This document shows positions 27,680 through 36,595 of a stretch of 46,896 nucleotides of DNA, in pieces. Each line of letters begins with the position of its first letter. The first letter of the stretch is position 1. The position numbers were made by a program, and so were the translations under genes. The stretch lies in the NCBI RefSeq assembly GCF_007830635.1, contig NZ_VLLA01000041.1, forward strand, positions 1 to 46,896, read 5' to 3'. Source of the DNA: Bradyrhizobium huanghuaihaiense. GTDB lineage: Bacteria; Pseudomonadota; Alphaproteobacteria; Rhizobiales; Xanthobacteraceae. Below the pieces are notes generated by a model. That model had not been told where the DNA came from, searched no databases, and saw only the letters and a program-made list of their open reading frames with translations.

Positions 27680-29037
27680 ACAACGTCGGCGTCATCGACA
27701 CCTTTCTCAATACTTTCACGACCTACATTGATTCGGGTTTCGGCCTGATCAAGGGCGAGGTCACGTATTTGTCGTCGACGTTGATCGTCATCGACATCAC
27801 GCTCGCGGGCCTGTTCTGGGCTTGGGGCGCAGACGAAGACATTCTCCAGCGACCGGTGAAGAAGACCCTCTACATCGGCTTCTTTGCCTTCATCATCACT
27901 AACTTCACCAAGCTCTCAGGCATCATCTTCAACAGCTTCGCAGGCCTCGGCCTGAAGGCCGGCGGCTCGTCGATCTCGACGGCGGACTTCCTGCGGCCCG
28001 GCCGGCTTGCGCAGGTCGGCCTCGACGCCGGGCAGCCGTTGCTCGACTCCGCAAGCCAAATGATGGGCTTCACCAGCTTCTTTTCCAACTTTGTACAAAT
28101 TGCCGTGCTGATGGTGTCCTGGCTGCTGGTGCTGATCGCCTTCTTCATTCTGGCGGTGCAGCTCTTCGTCACGCTGATCGAGTTCAAGCTGACGACGCTC
28201 GCCGGCTTCATCCTCATTCCGTTCGCGCTCTTCAACAAGACCGCCTTTCTCGCGGAGAAGGTGCTGGGCAATGTCGTTGCCTCCGGCGTGAAGGTCATGG
28301 TGCTCGCCGTCATCGTCGGCATCGGCACCGGGCTCTTTTCGCAGTTCACCACCGCCTATGCCGGCGGCCAGCCGACGATCGAGCAGGCGCTCTCTGTCGT
28401 GCTCGCGGCGCTCGCTATGCTGGGCCTCGGCATCTTCGGGCCCGGCATCGCGACCGGGCTTGTTTCCGGCGCGCCGCAGCTTGGTGCGGGCGCTACCGTC
28501 GGCACGGGTCTGGCTGTTGCCGGTACAGCGATGGTCGGCGGCGCGGCGCTCGGTTTGGCCGGAAGGGGAGCGATGGCAGCCAGCTCTGGTGCTGCGGCTG
28601 CCGCGCGCGGCGGTGCGGCGATGGCGGGCGGCATGTCCTCCGCCTACAGCCTCGCATCAGCCGGTCGGTCCGGCGCCGGCGGCGTCGCGTCCGGTCTCGG
28701 CGGTGCAGGCCGTGCGGCGGCTAGTCACGCGGCAGCTCCCGTCAGACGCGCCGCTGCGCAAGCGGCAGGGACAATGACGGAGAGCTTCACTTCTGGCGCC
28801 CGTGCCGGCGTCGCCAACACGGGTGGCTCCTCGACGATGGGGACCATTCGGAGCGGCGCGGCCGCAAACGATGGAGCCGCATCTCAAGTGCCGAGCGAGA
28901 GCGGTCCGCCCGCCTGGGCCCAACGCGTCAAGCGCAATCAGACCGTCATTCACGGCGCTCAGACCACCGCGCAAGCCCTCAAATCCGGCGACAGCCATGG
29001 CGGCGGCCACTCCGTCGACCTCTCGGGAGGAGAATAA
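27676..29037 (+). CDS. trbL: Conjugal transfer membrane protein TrbL (VirB6-like)
   Basis: A 453-residue multi-spanning inner-membrane protein. VNNVGVIDTFLNTFTTYIDSG is the typical start; helices include LSSTLIVIDITLAGLFWAWG, TLYIGFFAFIITNFTKL, IAVLMVSWLLVLIAFFILAV and FKLTTLAGFILIPFALFNKTAF (the most conserved segment). The last 150 residues are a low-complexity Gly/Ala tail rich in AARGGA repeats, usual for TrbL. Start GTG 27676 overlaps the trbK stop. TrbL forms the inner channel. No defect visible. Confidence 0.92.
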   Translation: MNNVGVIDTFLNTFTTYIDSGFGLIKGEVTYLSSTLIVIDITLAGLFWAWGADEDILQRPVKKTLYIGFFAFIITNFTKLSGIIFNSFAGLGLKAGGSSISTADFLRPGRLAQVGLDAGQPLLDSASQMMGFTSFFSNFVQIAVLMVSWLLVLIAFFILAVQLFVTLIEFKLTTLAGFILIPFALFNKTAFLAEKVLGNVVASGVKVMVLAVIVGIGTGLFSQFTTAYAGGQPTIEQALSVVLAALAMLGLGIFGPGIATGLVSGAPQLGAGATVGTGLAVAGTAMVGGAALGLAGRGAMAASSGAAAAARGGAAMAGGMSSAYSLASAGRSGAGGVASGLGGAGRAAASHAAAPVRRAAAQAAGTMTESFTSGARAGVANTGGSSTMGTIRSGAAANDGAASQVPSESGPPAWAQRVKRNQTVIHGAQTTAQALKSGDSHGGGHSVDLSGGE

Positions 29038-29040
29038 CGA

Positions 29041-29730
29041 ATGTCAGTCTTCCGGCGATCGTCGGTTCGTTACGGCCGCACGCCCGAACCAGAAACCCCC
29101 TACCAGCGCGCAGCGCAAGTTTGGGATGAGCGCATTGGATCCGCCCGGGTGCAGGCCAGGAACTGGCGGCTGATGGCCTTCGGTTCGCTGATGCTGTCCT
29201 GCGGCCTTGCCGGTGGACTCGTCTGGCAATCCACGCACGGCACTGTCGTTCCCTGGGTGGTGCAGGTCGACAAGCTCGGCGAAGCGCAAGTCATGGCGCC
29301 CGCTACCGCCGACTACAGGCCGAACGACCCACAGATCGCCTGGTATCTCGCCCACTTCATTCAGATCGTTCGCTCGCTTCCGGCCGACCCGATCATCGTG
29401 CGGCACAACTGGCTGCAGGCCTATGATTTCACAACCACGGCGGGCGCGGCGGCGCTGAACGACTACGCCCGCGCCAACGACCCCTTCGCCAATCTCGGCA
29501 AGCAGCAGGTCGCGATCGACGTCTCCAGCGTCATCCGCGCCTCGCCCGACAGTTTTCGCGTGGCCTGGGTTGAGCACCGCTTTCAGGACGGGGCGCTCGC
29601 CGGCACCACGCGTTGGACCGCGATCCTCACCATCGCGATTCAGCCGCCCACCGACGCCGATCGGCTGCGCAAGAATCCACTCGGCATCTACGTCAACGCC
29701 ATCAACTGGTCAAAGGAGCTGGGACAATGA
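29041..29730 (+). CDS. trbF: Conjugal transfer protein TrbF (VirB8-like)
   Basis: A 229-residue bitopic protein: cytoplasmic N-terminus with TPYQRAAQVWDERIGSARVQA, one helix (LMAFGSLMLSCGLAGGLVWQS) and a periplasmic VirB8 domain including VPWVVQVDKLGEAQVM, IAWYLAHFIQIVRSLP, and DRLRKNPLGIYVNAINWSKEL. It links the inner-membrane pieces to the TrbG/TrbI core. It lies 3 bases after trbL and overlaps trbG by 4 bases. Length and order are as expected. Confidence 0.92.
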   Translation: MSVFRRSSVRYGRTPEPETPYQRAAQVWDERIGSARVQARNWRLMAFGSLMLSCGLAGGLVWQSTHGTVVPWVVQVDKLGEAQVMAPATADYRPNDPQIAWYLAHFIQIVRSLPADPIIVRHNWLQAYDFTTTAGAAALNDYARANDPFANLGKQQVAIDVSSVIRASPDSFRVAWVEHRFQDGALAGTTRWTAILTIAIQPPTDADRLRKNPLGIYVNAINWSKELGQ

Positions 29731-30806
29731 CCCCGCCGATTTTCGCAAAAGCCGGCGGTCCGGCTTCGCGTTTTTCCATCGTTCATCAAAACCGGAAGGA
29801 CGGCGATACGTCTTTCCGTAAATCCGCTTTGACGGCTTTGCTGATATCCGTCTCAGCCCTTGGCGGCTGCGCGCACAATTTCATCCCACCCGACATCAGC
29901 TACGACACTGCGGAGCCTGCGACGCTCACCGTCGACCCGGCGCCGCCCGTCAAAATCGTGGAGTTGCCCCAGCCGCTGCCACTGCCCGGGCAGTTGAAGC
30001 CGCTCGCCGCCGGCAAACGCGTCCCGGAAGCCGCCGATCCAAAGGTTCGCGTCAAACAGGCCAACGCCGCGGCACGGGTGCAGCCGGTCCGCAATGGTTT
30101 CATCAACGCAGTACAGGTCTATCCGTTCTCCGGCGGAGCCCTCTACCAGGTCTACACGGCGCCCGGCCAGATCACAGATGTCGCCCTCCAGGAGGGTGAG
30201 CAACTCGTCGGCTCCGGTCCGGTTGCCGCCGGTGACACTGTGCGCTGGATCATCGGCGATACCGAGAGCGGCGCGGGCGCGACCAAGAAGATTCATATCC
30301 TCGTCAAGCCGACGCGGCCGGATTTGGTCACCAATCTCGTGATCAACACCGATCGGCGGACCTATCTCCTCGAGCTGTGCTCGACGGAAAAGACCTATAT
30401 GGCCTCGGTCTCCTGGCAGTATCCCGAGGACCAGCTGATTGCGCTTCGGCGGCAGAATGCGGCCGCTGAAACTGCGGCGCCAATTGCGGCTGGCGTCGAT
30501 CTCGCCTCGATCAACTTCCGCTACTCTATTGAGGGCGACGACCCGGCCTGGCGTCCGCTGCGCGCCTTTGATGACGGCAACAAGGTCTACATCGAGTTCC
30601 CAAGCGGTATCGCCCAGGGTGAAATGCCGCCGCTGTTCGTGATAGGTCCAGCCGGCGGCTCCGAACTGGTGAACTACCGAGCAAACCGTAACTACTACAT
30701 CGTCGACCGCTTGTTCGCCGCCGCCGAATTGCGTCTTGGCGACAAGGATAGTGAGCGGCGCGTGCGCATCGTCCGCACCGACGGAAGGCCGCGCGCATGG
30801 CGATAG
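29727..30806 (+). CDS. trbG: Conjugal transfer lipoprotein TrbG (VirB9-like)
   Basis: A 359-residue outer-membrane core protein. The hydrophobic segment LTALLISVSALGGCAHN ends in a lipobox (LGGC), so the mature protein starts at that Cys. The C-terminal VirB9 domain includes YPFSGGALYQVYTAPGQITDVALQEGE, NLVINTDRRTYLLEL and a terminal FAAAELRLGDKD block. The start ATG lies 4 bases inside trbF (ATGA). The N-terminal 35 residues before the helix are longer than usual, so a later in-frame start is possible. It overlaps trbI by 10 bases. Confidence 0.9.
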   Translation: MTPPIFAKAGGPASRFSIVHQNRKDGDTSFRKSALTALLISVSALGGCAHNFIPPDISYDTAEPATLTVDPAPPVKIVELPQPLPLPGQLKPLAAGKRVPEAADPKVRVKQANAAARVQPVRNGFINAVQVYPFSGGALYQVYTAPGQITDVALQEGEQLVGSGPVAAGDTVRWIIGDTESGAGATKKIHILVKPTRPDLVTNLVINTDRRTYLLELCSTEKTYMASVSWQYPEDQLIALRRQNAAAETAAPIAAGVDLASINFRYSIEGDDPAWRPLRAFDDGNKVYIEFPSGIAQGEMPPLFVIGPAGGSELVNYRANRNYYIVDRLFAAAELRLGDKDSERRVRIVRTDGRPRAWR

Positions 30807-31999
30807 ACAGCGAAGACGAACGTCAGGGCGACATTCCGCCCGTCGCGCCGCCGGACCTGCGGCTCCGAGGCGAGCGGCCCCGTGTCACACGGCTCTCGCG
30901 CAAGGTCCTTGTCGGCCTCGGCGCGCTGTCTGCCCTCGCGGTCGCGGGCGCGCTCGGCTACGCGCTCCAGACCGGCAACAAGGCGCAGAGCGGCCAAGAA
31001 CTGCTCAGCACCCAGAACCGGCCTTCGGCCGAGGGTCTGGCCGGGTTGCCGAAAGACTATACCGGCCTGCCGCGTCAAGCACCGCCGCTCGGGCCGCCGC
31101 TGCCCGGCGATCTCGGCAAGCCGATCCTCAACACCGGCGCTGCACCGAACACGATGGCGGCGACGTCAGATCCCGAGACGCAGCGCAGGGGCCAGGAAAT
31201 CGAGGCGGCGCGGGTCAGCCGCCTCTTTGCCCAAACTGCTCAGCAACCGCAGAGCGTCGGCCAACTCATCCCGAATGCCTCCGCTGGCGCCACGGCCACT
31301 CCGGCCGCGACACCGCCCGTCGATGCCGGATCTGCCCAGAACATGCAGGACCGCAAGACGGCCTTCCTCACTGCTCCGACAGACAAGCGCACGGTCAGTC
31401 CGGAACGGCTCGAAGCCAAGGCCTCACCTTACGTCGTGCAGGCGGGCACCGTGATTCCGGCTGCGCTCATCACGGGCATTCGTTCCGATCTGCCCGGCCA
31501 AGTCACCGCACAGGTGACCGAGGCGGTCTGGGACAGTCCGTCTGGCAAATATCTTCTGATCCCGCAGGGTGCCAAACTGATAGGTCAGTACGATAGCTCC
31601 GTCGCGTTCGGCCAGTCCCGCATCCTCCTGGTCTGGACCCGCATCATCATGCCGGATGGCAACTCGATCGTGCTAGAGCGCCAGCCCGGCGCCGACACCG
31701 GTGGTTATGCCGGTCTCGAGGATGAGGTCGACAACCACTGGGGCATGCTGTTCAAGGCTGCCGTCCTCTCGACCATGCTCAGCGTCGGAGGCGAGGCGGG
31801 CACGAGCCAGAATGAGAACAACCTCGTTCAAGCGATCCGTAGCGGCGCGTCCAACAGCATCAGCCAGACCGGCCAGCAGATCGTGCAGCGCCAGCTCAAC
31901 ATCCAGCCGACGCTGACCATCCGGCCAGGTTTCCCGGTGCGGGTCATCGTTACGCGGGATTTGGTGTTGGCTCCCTACCGCCAGGAGGCAAGCCGATGA
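30797..31999 (+). CDS. trbI: Conjugal transfer protein TrbI (VirB10-like)
   Basis: A 400-residue VirB10 homologue. A short cytoplasmic part is followed by one helix (VLVGLGALSALAVAGALGYAL), a proline-rich periplasmic spacer (LPKDYTGLPRQAPPLGPPLPG) and the TrbI domain (SPYVVQAGTVIPAALITGI, AQVTEAVWDSPSGKYLLIPQG, RIIMPDGNSIVLERQPGADTGGYAG) with a terminal NIQPTLTIRPGFPVRVIVTRDL. TrbI spans both membranes and senses ATP use. It overlaps trbG and, by 4 bases, the DUF2274 gene. Complete. Confidence 0.93.
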   Translation: MAIDSEDERQGDIPPVAPPDLRLRGERPRVTRLSRKVLVGLGALSALAVAGALGYALQTGNKAQSGQELLSTQNRPSAEGLAGLPKDYTGLPRQAPPLGPPLPGDLGKPILNTGAAPNTMAATSDPETQRRGQEIEAARVSRLFAQTAQQPQSVGQLIPNASAGATATPAATPPVDAGSAQNMQDRKTAFLTAPTDKRTVSPERLEAKASPYVVQAGTVIPAALITGIRSDLPGQVTAQVTEAVWDSPSGKYLLIPQGAKLIGQYDSSVAFGQSRILLVWTRIIMPDGNSIVLERQPGADTGGYAGLEDEVDNHWGMLFKAAVLSTMLSVGGEAGTSQNENNLVQAIRSGASNSISQTGQQIVQRQLNIQPTLTIRPGFPVRVIVTRDLVLAPYRQEASR

Positions 32000-32220
32000 G
32001 CAAGCTGAAGCTCGGAACCATCCTCGACGATAAGCCGGTGAAGATCGCCGTCGAGTTGCCGGCTGCCGTCCATCGCAATCTCCTCGCCTATGCCGAGGCG
32101 ATCGCGCGCGAGAGCGGACAGCCGGCACCCGATCCCGCCAAGCTCATCGCTCCGATGATCCAAAGATTCATGGCAACAGACAAGGGGTTTTCAAAGGTGA
32201 AACGCGCGGCAACAAATTGA
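31996..32220 (+). CDS. DUF2274 family protein
   Basis: A 74-residue protein: LKLGTILDDKPVKIAVELPAAVHRNLLAYAEAIA then PDPAKLIAPMIQRFMATDKGF. This matches DUF2274, a small helical, ribbon-helix-helix-like protein that follows trbI in many Alphaproteobacteria. The pattern (strand then two helices) suggests DNA binding or autoregulation of the trb operon, which is not proven. ATGA overlap with trbI. Last gene of the trb operon; 122 bases follow before the hydrolase. Confidence 0.9.
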   Translation: MSKLKLGTILDDKPVKIAVELPAAVHRNLLAYAEAIARESGQPAPDPAKLIAPMIQRFMATDKGFSKVKRAATN

Positions 32221-32342
32221 TAAGGGGACGATCGTTCAGCGTTGCCTTGCAGAAACGGCCGGGACGAAAGCCCATCAAGTCAAATCCGGTCATAGACCAG
32301 CATTTTGCTCACGTAGACGCGTTCAGGTGAACAGGAAGTCAG

Positions 32343-33284
32343 ATGCCATATATCGATGCCACGGGTGTGAAGCTTTATTTTGAGGAAGCCGGGGAAGGTC
32401 ATCCGATCATTTTCCTGCACGAGTTCGGCTCAGATAGCCGCGGATGGAAAACCCAGGTTCGCTACTTTTCTCGTGCCTATCGCTGCATCACTTTCAACGC
32501 TCGCGGATATGCCCCCAGCGACGTTCCTGACGATCCGACGCTATATGGCTGGGAGCTCGCTGTGAACGACATCGCCGCCGTCATGCGTGGCCTCGCTGTC
32601 GAACACGCACACCTGGTCGGATTGAGCATGTGCGGATATGCCGCCTTGCAGTTCGGATTACGCTATCCGAAGAGAGCCAGCGCGATTGTCGCGGCCGGTG
32701 TGGGATCCGGATCGGCTCCTTCCCAGCAGGACGCCTGGTCGAGAGAAACCTCCATTCTCGCGCGGGCTTTCATCGAGCGCGGGATGGACGCGATGGCCCG
32801 GAGAATGGCGCATGGTCAGACTCGTATTCAACTCAAATACAAGGACACACGGAGCTGGGAAGAGTTCCAGGAACGCCTGCGTCACCACTCACCGCTAGGT
32901 ATGTCGAATACGATGGCGCGCTGTCAGGGGGTGCGACCGCCATTGCATGATCTGGCCGATCAGTTCTCAACGATGCGAACACCGGTATTGCTGGCCCTGG
33001 GCGATGAAGACGCGCCCTGCCTTGAGACTAACCTGATGCTGAAAGCAGTGCTTCCCAACGCCGGTCTTTGGATCTGTCCCAACACCGGCCACACCATCAA
33101 TCTGGAAGAGCCGACAGCATTCAATGCTCAGCTCGACAGCTTTCTAGCCGCCGTCGAGCGTGGGAGCTGGCGCCGCGGGCATCCGGAAATTGAGGCTGAA
33201 TCCGATCTGAAACTTGAGATGACGTGCGATACACGCACGAAGGCAGTGGCCCGTTACTGCAACACTCCAGGCGCTTCACAGTGA
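32343..33284 (+). CDS. Alpha/beta hydrolase
   Basis: A 313-residue alpha/beta-fold hydrolase: GHPIIFLHEFGSDSRGWKTQV (oxyanion-side strand and loop), ITFNARGYAPSD, then the nucleophile elbow LVGLSMCGYAALQFGL with Ser near residue 98, an Asp in LALGDEDAPC, and His in CPNTGHTINLEEP. The elbow reads G-x-S-x-C-G, not the usual G-x-S-x-G-G: the first Gly after the nucleophile is Cys. The last 45 residues are an unrelated polar tail. It follows the trb operon in the same direction and precedes CopG. Substrate unknown; the MFS gene further on suggests small-molecule use. Confidence 0.85.
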   Translation: MPYIDATGVKLYFEEAGEGHPIIFLHEFGSDSRGWKTQVRYFSRAYRCITFNARGYAPSDVPDDPTLYGWELAVNDIAAVMRGLAVEHAHLVGLSMCGYAALQFGLRYPKRASAIVAAGVGSGSAPSQQDAWSRETSILARAFIERGMDAMARRMAHGQTRIQLKYKDTRSWEEFQERLRHHSPLGMSNTMARCQGVRPPLHDLADQFSTMRTPVLLALGDEDAPCLETNLMLKAVLPNAGLWICPNTGHTINLEEPTAFNAQLDSFLAAVERGSWRRGHPEIEAESDLKLEMTCDTRTKAVARYCNTPGASQ

Positions 33285-33292
33285 GTCCTCTC

Positions 33293-33889
33293 ATGAAATC
33301 CCGGACCGGCGTTCATCTCAGCGAATCCATGTCAACGCGGTTGACCGCCGCGGCTACACGCACGGGAGTCACAAAGTCAGAACTTATTGAAGCCGCGCTC
33401 GATAGCTTTCTCGAATCCGATAACGCTGCTGAACATTTCGCGATCGTGGCAGGCCGCCTCACTGAGTTGAACGATCAGATCGGGCGTCTCGGTGCCGATC
33501 TCAAGATGGTGAATGAGGCCGTCGCCCTTCACGCGCGCTTTCACTTGGCTGTTACGCCCTCGTTATCGGCGGCAGAGCAGCATATGGCGACTGTGGTGGG
33601 CTCAGAACGCTTCGATGAGTTCGCTGCGCAAGTAGGACGTCGTGTTGAGCGGGGGACATCCCTCCTCCGGGAGACGATGAACCGGCGCCTCGTGACGAAT
33701 AAGAACCGCTGGGCGAGCCACCTTGCGGCAAGCGCGGATCGCCGCACGAATTGCAGGTCTTCAGAACCAGACCGTCGTCTGTCCGACACGGTTGATGGCG
33801 GGTCAGAGCCGAATGCTGCCGTGCGGGAGGGCGGCAGCATTCGAACCTTTCCAGACCGGACCAACATCCCGCTACAGCGAGAGATCTAA
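33293..33889 (+). CDS. CopG-type conjugation regulator
   Basis: A 198-residue protein. MKSRTGVHLSESMSTRLTAAATR is the ribbon of a ribbon-helix-helix DNA-binding domain, followed by TGVTKSELIEAALDSFLESD. The middle has a helix LTELNDQIGRLGADLKMVNEAVALHARFHLAVTPSL and ERFDEFAAQVGRRVERGTSLLRETMNRRL, which I link with the CopG proteins that lie between traG and trbB in rhizobial ICEs. Here it is displaced, after the trb cluster and the hydrolase. The last 65 residues are polar and look like run-on sequence, so the native end may be lost. Start ATG 33293 is the family start. Confidence 0.75.
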   Translation: MKSRTGVHLSESMSTRLTAAATRTGVTKSELIEAALDSFLESDNAAEHFAIVAGRLTELNDQIGRLGADLKMVNEAVALHARFHLAVTPSLSAAEQHMATVVGSERFDEFAAQVGRRVERGTSLLRETMNRRLVTNKNRWASHLAASADRRTNCRSSEPDRRLSDTVDGGSEPNAAVREGGSIRTFPDRTNIPLQREI

Positions 33890-33968
33890 CGGCGCTGAAA
33901 CCACGCCTTATTCGCGGCCGCCTAGCCCAAGCCGCACCTACGTGCCGCGACGATCAGTTGCAGACGTG

Positions 33969-35217
33969 ATGGGTGTCTCCGCACTTGTCATGCGGGTGTT
34001 TCTACCTTTTGCTGTCGGTTATTACCTCTCGTACCTCTTCAGGACAATCAACGCTTTGATCGCCGCTCCCCTGACATCGGAATTGGGGCTCGACGCTGGT
34101 GATCTTGGCTTGCTGACTTCGGTCTATTTTCTCACCTTCGCGGTAGCGCAGATACCCGTCGGCATCCTTCTGGATCGATATGGTCCGCGGCTGATCCAGA
34201 GCGTGCTGCTGGTTGCTGCTGCGGTCGGCGCCGCATTGTTTGCTACGTCAGACAATTTGCTCATGCTGCTTCTAGGCCGGGCGCTACTCGGTCTCGGCGT
34301 CGCCGCGAGCCTGACCGCCGGATTGAAAGCCCTCGTTCTCTGGTTTCCGAAGGACCGTCTTCCGTTTCTCAACGGCCTGATGGTCATGCTCGGTGCATTG
34401 GGAGCAGTCACCACGACCTCGCCGGCGCAGTGGTTGCTGGCTTGGGTTGGGTGGAGGACGCTCTTCGCATTGTTAGCTGTCTTCACGGCCGGCTGTTCGG
34501 CGATGATCTATCTCGATGATCTATCTCTTGGTGCCGGAGAGTGCATCGGCAACGCCGGTCCTGCGTGGAACAGCCGTGGCCAGCTTGAAGAAGATTTATA
34601 CCGATCCGCATTTCTGGCGTCTGGCGCCGCTATCAGCGACTTCCGTCGGCACCGCCTGGGCGCTGCAGGGACTTTGGGCAGCGCAGTGGTTCACTGACGT
34701 CGAGGGACTTGATCGCGCTGCTTTGGTGCAACATTTGCTTGTCATGACCGTCGCGCTCAGCCTGGGTGCGCTCCTGCTAGGCGTTCTGGCTGATCGGCTG
34801 CGTCGCTATGGCATTGGAACAGAGGCGCTCCTCGCGGTCGTCGGCCTTATGTTCATTGCCGTGCAATTCGCGATTATCCTGCGATGGCCGTTGTCATCAT
34901 ACGTCCTGTGGGCCGCTGTGGCCGCCGTCGGCGCAGCTACGGTGCTTAGCTATGCGATCCTGGCTAGTTATTTCCCGAAAGAGCTTGCCGGACGGGCCAA
35001 TGCTGCGCTGAACGTGTTCCATATCGGTGGAGCGTTTGTCCTGCAATATGCCACTGGCGTCGTCCTTGAACATTGGACGCCTCAGGCGGGGCATTATCCG
35101 GAGATCGCGTACCAGATAGCCTTTTTCCTCAATCTTGTCCTTCAGATCATCGCATGGGTCTGGTTCGCTTTCCCGTGGGTGCTTCGGCCGTCGACGAGCG
35201 CTAGGTTCAGCGATTAG
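33969..35217 (+). pseudogene. MFS transporter broken by a 13-bp duplication
   Basis: A 12-helix MFS permease split in two frames. Helices 1-6 run from LPFAVGYYLSYLFRTINALIAAPL to LLAWVGWRTLFALLAVF and end at SAMIYL, 183 residues from the start. The DNA there holds GATGATCTATCTC twice in tandem (34502-34527); one copy removed, the frame continues SAMIYL-LVPESAS and helices 7-12 read through to the stop at 35217. ILLDRYGPR is the MFS loop 2-3 signature. Twelve-helix family members are near 410 residues, and the repaired gene would give about 411. Likely substrates: organic acids or osmolytes. It faces the LysR gene convergently. Confidence 0.88.
34502..34527 (+). repeat. 13-bp tandem duplication in MFS gene
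   Basis: GATGATCTATCTC at 34502-34514 and again at 34515-34527 with no change. The extra copy (13 = 1 mod 3) shifts the reading frame of the transporter. Confidence 0.93.
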
Positions 35218-35264
35218 GGGCGCGAGTCGGCGGCAGCCAAGGTTCAGCCTGCCGGGACTGTGAG

Positions 35265-35520
35265 CGATCACAGCAAGCACCGGCGAATGTTCGACACCGC
35301 GACGCACCTCGTCCAGGAAATGCCGCCCCCCAGGGGTGATCGTGACACCCCGATGCCGATGCTCGAACAGATGCTGCAGTCTTCAGGGATCTCAAAGCTA
35401 TGCCGATTCTGACGCGTAGCGGCGGCGCGACGACGCCGACCAAGGCTGCCAAGTTGATCGCCAATGGTTGGGCGCTTTATCGCAACCGACCGCGCCTTTG
35501 CGAAGGCCCGACGAAATGCT
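35265..35520 (-). pseudogene. Remnant of a second LysR regulator
   Basis: On the minus strand LFEHRHRGVTITPGGRHFLDEVRRGVEHS fits the end of the LysR HTH domain and the start of its linker helix. Upstream pieces in other frames (FAKARSVAIKRPTIGDQLGSL and similar) look like HTH sequence that has lost its frame. It ends in a short run LAVIAHSPGRLN. It lies directly after the intact LysR gene on the same strand. The match is short, with at least two frame shifts, so this is a weak call. Confidence 0.4.
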
Positions 35521-35522
35521 GT

Positions 35523-36434
35523 TCAGCTCGCATCTGGGGCAGCGGAAATATCAGGATAGCGCTCCCGAAGCAGGTCGAGCAACGGACGCAGCGATGGATT
35601 AGCGTTGTCCTGCCGCCAATAAGCGCGCAAGCTCAGCCGCGTCGGCCCCTCGGCATCATGCACCTCGCGGAAGGTGACACCCGGATAGACTGCGCCCGTC
35701 GCACTTTCCAATACCAGTAGAATGCCCCAGTCCACGCCGACCAAGGAGAGAAGACGGTCGAGCACCACATCATGGCGAACCAGCGGGCAAGGATCGGAAG
35801 ACCCCAATTTGCTGTCAAGGAGCTTCAGGAATTCCGGTCCCGGGCCTCGCTGCGACATCAAAAGCGATTCGTGCCTCAGTTCGCCCCAGTGAATTACGTC
35901 ACGACCTGTCAGCGGATGGTTCGCGGGGAGGGCGGCAACGACACGCTCGCTCCAGAGCAACAATGACCTGTCGCTCCACCTTGGACTGAGGCCGGCCACA
36001 AAGGCGACGTCAATCGCGGAGCTGGCGAGATCCGAAATCAGATGGTCGCTCGCTCCGTCAACCAGTTGTCTGTCGACATCGGGGAAGCGGTGCCGGTGCT
36101 CGATGAGAGTGGCCCGGAGATTGCCGGCTGACAGGGAAGTGTGGATGCCGATGGTCAATCGGCCGCTCTCACCACGCGAGCGGTTCTTGCCACGAACCGT
36201 GATTGCTTCCGTCTCATCAACGAAACGCCGGGCAGCTTCGAGGAATTCCTGCCCTTCAACGGTAGGTCGTGTGCCGCCATTGGTACGCTTAAACAGAGTG
36301 ACGCCCAACCTGTATTCGAGATTGCGCAGGCCGCGACTAAGAGTGGGTTGCTTGATTCTGAGCGCCTCTGCCGCTTGGCGGAGGCTTCGGTGCTTGGACG
36401 CGACGATCGCCCAGCGCAGGTCTCGAAATTCCAC
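35523..36434 (-). CDS. LysR-type transcriptional regulator
   Basis: A 303-residue regulator. The N-terminal winged HTH is clear: EFRDLRWAIVASKHRSLRQAAEALRIKQPTLSRGLRNLEYRLG (about 2-44) followed by LFKRTNGGTRPTVEGQEFLEAARRF. The substrate-binding part begins SGRLTIGIHTSLSAGNLR and continues with the two-lobe pattern to the end. Start GTG 36434 is the usual start for a family that begins VEFRDLRW; an in-frame extension further upstream has no such support. A 19-bp direct repeat lies in its 5' region. The target genes are unknown; no divergent gene is close. Confidence 0.88.
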   Translation of the reverse strand: MEFRDLRWAIVASKHRSLRQAAEALRIKQPTLSRGLRNLEYRLGVTLFKRTNGGTRPTVEGQEFLEAARRFVDETEAITVRGKNRSRGESGRLTIGIHTSLSAGNLRATLIEHRHRFPDVDRQLVDGASDHLISDLASSAIDVAFVAGLSPRWSDRSLLLWSERVVAALPANHPLTGRDVIHWGELRHESLLMSQRGPGPEFLKLLDSKLGSSDPCPLVRHDVVLDRLLSLVGVDWGILLVLESATGAVYPGVTFREVHDAEGPTRLSLRAYWRQDNANPSLRPLLDLLRERYPDISAAPDAS

Positions 36435-36505
36435 AGGCACGGTCGAAACCCTAGGGTAAGTTGCCGGTGACCAATTGACCAATTTTTGTCTTGAATGGCG
36501 CACGC

Positions 36506-36524
36506 CATTTGCTTGCGCTGCTTC
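36506..36524. repeat. 19-bp direct repeat, copy 1 upstream of LysR
   Basis: CATTTGCTTGCGCTGCTTC here and at 36596-36614, spaced 90 bases start to start. Both copies are upstream of the LysR gene and could be regulator sites or a duplication scar. Confidence 0.8.
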
Positions 36525-36595
36525 TGGATCTTCCAATTTGGCAAGCGCAAAAATGGGCGAGGCTGGAGCCAAAAAAGTTTGGCAAGTTTGCCTTT

